From: Pseudisothecium myosuroides
Taxonomy: Eukaryota > Streptophyta > Bryopsida > Hypnales > Lembophyllaceae
Direction: 5' to 3'
DNA length: 64,000 nt
NCBI GenBank assembly: GCA_951799445.1
Contig: OX637295.1
Span: 5,890,001-5,954,000, forward strand
Within the stretch, counting starts at the first letter, position 1, and each line of letters begins with the position of its first letter. Of this stretch, positions 59,761 to 64,000 are shown piece after piece. The notes beneath the pieces were generated by a model. That model was given only the letters and a program-made list of their open reading frames with translations, did not search any database and was not told the origin of the DNA. Both the position numbers and the translations under genes were made by a program.

Positions 59761-61910
59761 ATGTTGTCCACAACGACTGTTCTACGTCTCATCGTCTTGT
59801 TCGCGTTCCATCTCCCGATTGCAACTGCAGACACGCAAATCACCTTCCTCAACTTCTCGCCTAGCTCATGATGATTTCTTCACATTTGTAGATGTTGCGT
59901 ACGATCCCGATAATCGTTGCTACAGCCTCAAAGCAGGCGACAGGACGAATGCCTCCCGAGGGTCTTGTGCAGTGCTGTTTTATGGGAAAACGATCCGCAT
60001 CAGAATGGAGCAACTGGGAGAGTGTCTTCTTTCAGCACCTCTTTCACTGCAGGTTCACCACACACGATTTGCCTTTGGATAACAGTAACAGACCCTTGGA
60101 AGGGAGTGGATTCCCACTTACCTTCATCCCTGAATTACGCATGGCAACCTTGCTCGATATTGTTCCCCAATCGGGAAAGTTCGGTGCATGCAGGGCGTAT
60201 CGAACTCACTGCCATTTACGGACTTCTCTACAGTCTATTTTGACACTGATTATAATTGAATCTCAACAAGGAGTCCAGCAATAACTTCATCAGGGTTGCC
60301 AAAAACCGTGACTATGAATATGATGTCGAAGCGTACACTCACAACGTCTATGGCAATGCAACGCACAGCTTGTATTTCTCCAATGGGAGAATTTTCACTA
60401 CCTGGATCGATCTCACTAACTCATCTCAGACACTGGAATTCAGGATTGCAAGTGGATCGAATCTCACGCCCGTCCTGCCTCTGCTGCTCATTTCCAAATA
60501 CAAATTTCCGAAGTCGTTCTGAGATGGCGTATTCCTCTTTGATGAGCATGAGCTCTTGAACTGGAGCTTCTTCTGCACCGGGATATCAGAGTCTAAGCTC
60601 CACTTCTTGAAGTCAAAAACAAGGGTTGGTATAACTGTTGGAGGAGTTCTACGTGAAACGGTCGCTGCCTTGCTGATTCTCTGGTCCATCTCTTCATTTG
60701 CAACACCATTCACCAGTTGCACAGCATTTGGTTATTCCACAGGATCTCATGTGTTCTCGTACAATGAGCTCCGCAAAGAAACTGAGAAATTTGGTGAGAA
60801 ATTAGCTCGCACGTGGCGTTTCAGGTGTTGTTTACAAAGGCTCTTTGGAAGGTGAGAGCAGTAGTTTCAGTGAAATTAGACTTGCTATTGACTTCTGGGC
60901 GTCCATCTTCGGGAGATGCGTAGTGGGATGGGAGAACTGACGACCATTCAGCACTCCTGCGCATCCACTCTTGCTACTTGCTTGTGTAAATTTTCAACAG
61001 GGTGGTATGAAGTAGAAATTTCATTGGACTACCAATGAGAGAAATCTGAGAAACATCTCCACTATTATCAACCAGAATTAATGTAGCAAGTGCAGATCCA
61101 CCTAACTTTATGTAGTGAGTTCATGAGATTATTGAACTTACCTAAATTTTCACCTAGCTAGGCATCTAGTATTGCCCTAATTTTTGTCATTAATATTACA
61201 ATCTTGAGCAATCGAAGAAGTCAAACAGCTTAACTCTCCTATATTGAGATTTTGCTTAGTAATTACAAAGCAGGTCAAGTCATCAAAAAATAATTGTGGG
61301 TTAGTACCAACCTTGCCCTCGGCAGCTCAGTAGGTCCTAATTAGCAATTATTTTTTATAACTTAGCATGCTTGACAATTATTGAGTCCTTTGTTTTAGCA
61401 ATCTACTAAAGTTGATTCAATTCTTTGCAAATTTTTGTTGATGCTGTTGAAATCCATGCTTCAATTGACCCAGGAGATGCTTTGGTTGTTGTGAAACAAA
61501 TCAATATATTGAAATCCAAGCAACCTAAGTCCCTTAGTCTTTCATGCTAAAGTGGAAAGTCAACCAAATTCAATATCAAAATGTCGTGCGCTTGCAAGGA
61601 TGGTGTCAAGAGAGAGGCAAATTGTTATTGGTATATGATTACATGTCCAATGAAATTCTCCATCATTGGCTCTACAAAAGAGGTAGCTAACAAATACTAT
61701 CGTTGAAAATACATTCTTGAAGGAATGGATGCAACCCTAGGATACTTGTAGAAAGATTGTTTTAGTTGTGTATTGCACCTGAGATGTCAAGTCCAGTAAT
61801 GTGTTGTTGAAAGCCTATGTTGGAGACTTTGGACTTGCTCATTTGATGGATCACCAAAAGTTAGACAAGACCACTTTGGTAGCAGGCACCGCACTTGCCG
61901 ATGATTGGTT
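59761..61910 (+). pseudogene. L-type lectin receptor-like kinase, decayed copy B
   Basis: Same gene family as the copy at 44483-46560 and colinear with it; DNA similarity begins near 59390. The start MLSTTTVLRLIVLFAFHLPI is followed by a frame break after FLNFSP. Lectin blocks then occur in shifting frames: DVAYDPDNRCYSLKAG (about 59890), FSTSFT, GSGFPLTFIPE, HSLYFSNGRIFTTWIDL and LEFRIASGSN (about 60270-60480). A membrane segment and YNELRKETEKFGE (about 60760) precede a donor-like GTGAGA, then kinase fragments such as GWCQERG (about 61600) and VGDFGLAH (about 61825). Copy B keeps more of the lectin domain than copy A but stops before the kinase C-lobe is complete. It is not functional as it stands. 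Confidence 0.8.
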
Positions 61911-62790
61911 AGATACAACTTAGCACTAGTTTCATAGTCTATGGGTACTTTTGAAACCTTATTATTTGAGAATGATGAATATTAATGGAGTTAACTCCTA
62001 GGTACAACAAGAAAATTAAGGTTTTGTGAAAAAAGTTATGACTTTTCTCAATTTAAGTTCACATAGGTTGTAGTTGTTGTGAGAAAACGGCATAGCTCTT
62101 CACCAGACAATTCAATGTGCCTCATTTTTTTCTTATTCACCTAACAGTTCAATATGCTCGTGAGTTGTCTGGTTACGTTCATTGGCTTGTGTACAATAGT
62201 GAGTTTCAAAATTGCAGAAATGGGCGTGGACGAAGGATTAGTGCTGTTAAATTGGTGAGTTTCAGAGCGCCAAGGTGTTGACTGTTGACATCCAAGGGAT
62301 CAGAGCTCTCAATTAACTCAAACTAAGACCGCATAAGCGTACGTATATGTTGCGTATTCTGCTGTACTTATCAGACATGGATGCAGAAGCTTTATGAGCA
62401 CTCCATGGAAATTCCTCTGAAATCGAGTGGCACTCACATCTCTTAACACTCACTGCATAAATGAGCTGGGCAGGAAACCACAGCTTCACGTCTCTGGGGA
62501 TGGTGCGGTCTGAGCAATTGCTTGGAATGGAATGCCACACATGCAAAGCTCAATTAAGAATTCATGCACTTGAAAATCTGAATCCCTACATGCATGCTTG
62601 CATCTTTCAATCTTGGATCGATTGATTTCAAGCAGAGTTCATCAGGTGACTTGTAATTGATCTTGACACAATGCGAAATTTGAAATTGCAGAGGAACTTA
62701 GAATTGCTTAGACCTAATGCCCAATTGATGATTGTGTATCGGAAGATCAGTCTCTACAAAACCATGTTTTCTGAAATCACATTCTTTCAA
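61911..62790. other. Intergenic DNA
   Basis: No gene is supported. The minus ORF 62313-62546 has no motif. Confidence 0.45.
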
Positions 62791-63008
62791 TAACCGGTTG
62801 TTGACTTTTCAACACTAACGTGGCACCATCCCCTTGGCAACCTGTCACCATTGCCCATACAAGTTGCAACTCATAACCTTCTTTCCTTTCAACTTGTTTC
62901 CTACACTCTTGGATCATGAAGATCAAAGGTTGTGATTGAGAAATGTACAATGTTATTTACGATAACCTATTCGCCACTAGCGAGGCTCATTGGTTATCTA
63001 ATACGTAG
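62791..63008. mobile_element. Dispersed repeat family B, copy 2
   Basis: Direct copy of 25765-25975, from ATAACCGGTTGTTGACTTTT to GGTTATCTAATACGTA, with a small insertion near 62950 (GTTATTTACGATAACCTA). Confidence 0.7.
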
Positions 63009-63192
63009 TTGGTCTGTATCTCCATGGTAATTAATTACGAGGAAAAAAGTGAATGAACAAAGATAAAGTCTGTAGTGCTAGATGGATTACGTCAATGCCT
63101 GATTGGTGTCCTTCCTTATCCACCCGCACTTCCATGTCAACGTGCCTCGTCATAAGGTGTGCAATGGCCAAGACACATGATGGAGTACCACC

Positions 63193-63467
63193 TAAGATAG
63201 GCACCCCAAAATGCGCCACTAACCCTAAACCGCCATCTTCACTCTGTGAACATCTCCAAAATCAATTATGTACCTATGTGGAAGAAATTAGCTTTTGGAA
63301 CCAAACTTTGTTCCTCCATAACTTTTGCATACAATATCCAAATGTCATGTTCTTTAGTACATTGGAACCTCCTTTCACTTGCCAATAAGAAATTATAAAA
63401 ATTTGAAAAGACTAATAATAGTGATTAGCCACAATAGCAATTAGTGGCAGTTTTGGGAGTACCTACA
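63193..63467. mobile_element. Dispersed repeat family C, copy 2
   Basis: It matches 28128-28380, sharing ACATCTCCAAAATCAA, GGAACC and TTGCCAA(C/T)AAGAAA blocks and the end TTTTGGGAGTACC. Confidence 0.55.
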
Positions 63468-64000
63468 ATCTAAATTGCACGGGAACAAAATTCAATACAT
63501 CTACAAAGACTAGGAATGCTCCGGCAGTATAAAAAGAATGATAACAAATACATTTGGGGACTGGAGATATGGAAGGCAATAGAGATGTTGAGGAGTAAAT
63601 TCTACATATGATAGTTGTTCATATTGTAGATAGGTTTATATACATACATCAAAGCATTGTTCAAATGTTATATAGAATTCAATGTTGAAATGAATCACAT
63701 TCAAGGATACTTCAAAAAATTGTATGAAAAATCACTATTTATTAAAATACATGAGTCTTTTAAAATCATTTCATCTTATTCTCTATGTTTCAAGCAATCC
63801 TTCACTTTTGTAGCTATTTTTATCTTCTATCGGTGTGGATTGCTAGTGGTTTGTGCTCTAATTTTGGATAGAAACTTGCTCTCATCACTTTTCATTTTCA
63901 AAGAATCCTTTCATTTTAATGAATAATATTGTGTTAGATTTCCATAAGCTTCCATAGTCTTCTGGAAGTTCTTCCAAAGACTCCAATCACTAGTATAAGT
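63468..64000. other. AT-rich DNA at window end
   Basis: The plus ORF 63657-63926 is AT-driven and unrecognised. The feature may continue beyond the window. Confidence 0.4.

Noticed and set aside
1..64000. LTR retrotransposon, CRISPR array, rRNA or bacterial operon
   Set aside because: No paired long terminal repeats with gag/pol motifs, no regularly spaced direct repeats with unique spacers, and no rRNA-like tracts were seen. All recognised genes are plant nuclear type.

Overview
The window is nuclear DNA of a land plant. It holds four spliced or plastid-type genes recognisable from protein motifs: ferredoxin-dependent glutamate synthase, a TSPO-family membrane protein, the inactive site-2-protease homologue EGY3, and a membrane-anchored cyclophilin of CYP21-4 type. 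Introns are mostly about 80-500 nt with GT/AG ends. Gene density is low (about one intact gene per 16 kb), the intergenic DNA is AT-rich, and small non-autonomous DNA transposons are common. I infer a bryophyte-grade or other non-flowering plant, but the sequence alone does not fix the species.

Layout. 1-10,700: no recognised gene. A GC-rich, ORF-dense patch lies at 1,060-1,752, followed by AT-rich DNA with small inverted-repeat elements, including a pogo/Emigrant-like MITE at 8,806-9,131 and a run of fold-backs at 9,494-9,950. 10,765-23,052 (minus): a complete 30-exon Fd-GOGAT gene that I could join exon by exon into one 1,633-residue reading frame. 23,500-32,350: intergenic, with several TIR elements (TTAA-flanked, TAA-flanked, and an 853-bp element with a 48-bp in-frame minisatellite). 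32,356-33,132 (minus): intronless TSPO, with a 68-bp tandem repeat and two ABRE/G-box-like motifs upstream. 35,557-39,849 (minus): EGY3, complete except for an uncertain first exon. 42-47.6 kb and 59.4-61.9 kb: two decayed copies of the same L-type lectin receptor kinase gene. 52.0-53.3 kb: a degenerate minisatellite next to an unrecognised ORF with telo-box motifs. 54,069-54,352: a CACTA-type MITE with an exact 3-bp target duplication. 55,704-58,066 (plus): the CYP21-4-like cyclophilin gene, six exons.

Functional view. Fd-GOGAT, EGY3 and probably TSPO are organelle-related: nitrogen assimilation in plastids, a plastid membrane pseudoprotease linked to stress in Arabidopsis, and a stress-linked tetrapyrrole/lipid-binding membrane protein. 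They are separate transcription units and nothing suggests a cluster or operon. The cyclophilin is predicted to be a secretory-pathway foldase. I found no convincing evidence of an unknown biological system. The most unusual material is the set of small transposon families, the duplicated receptor-kinase pseudogenes, and a cyclophilin that keeps a full catalytic site.
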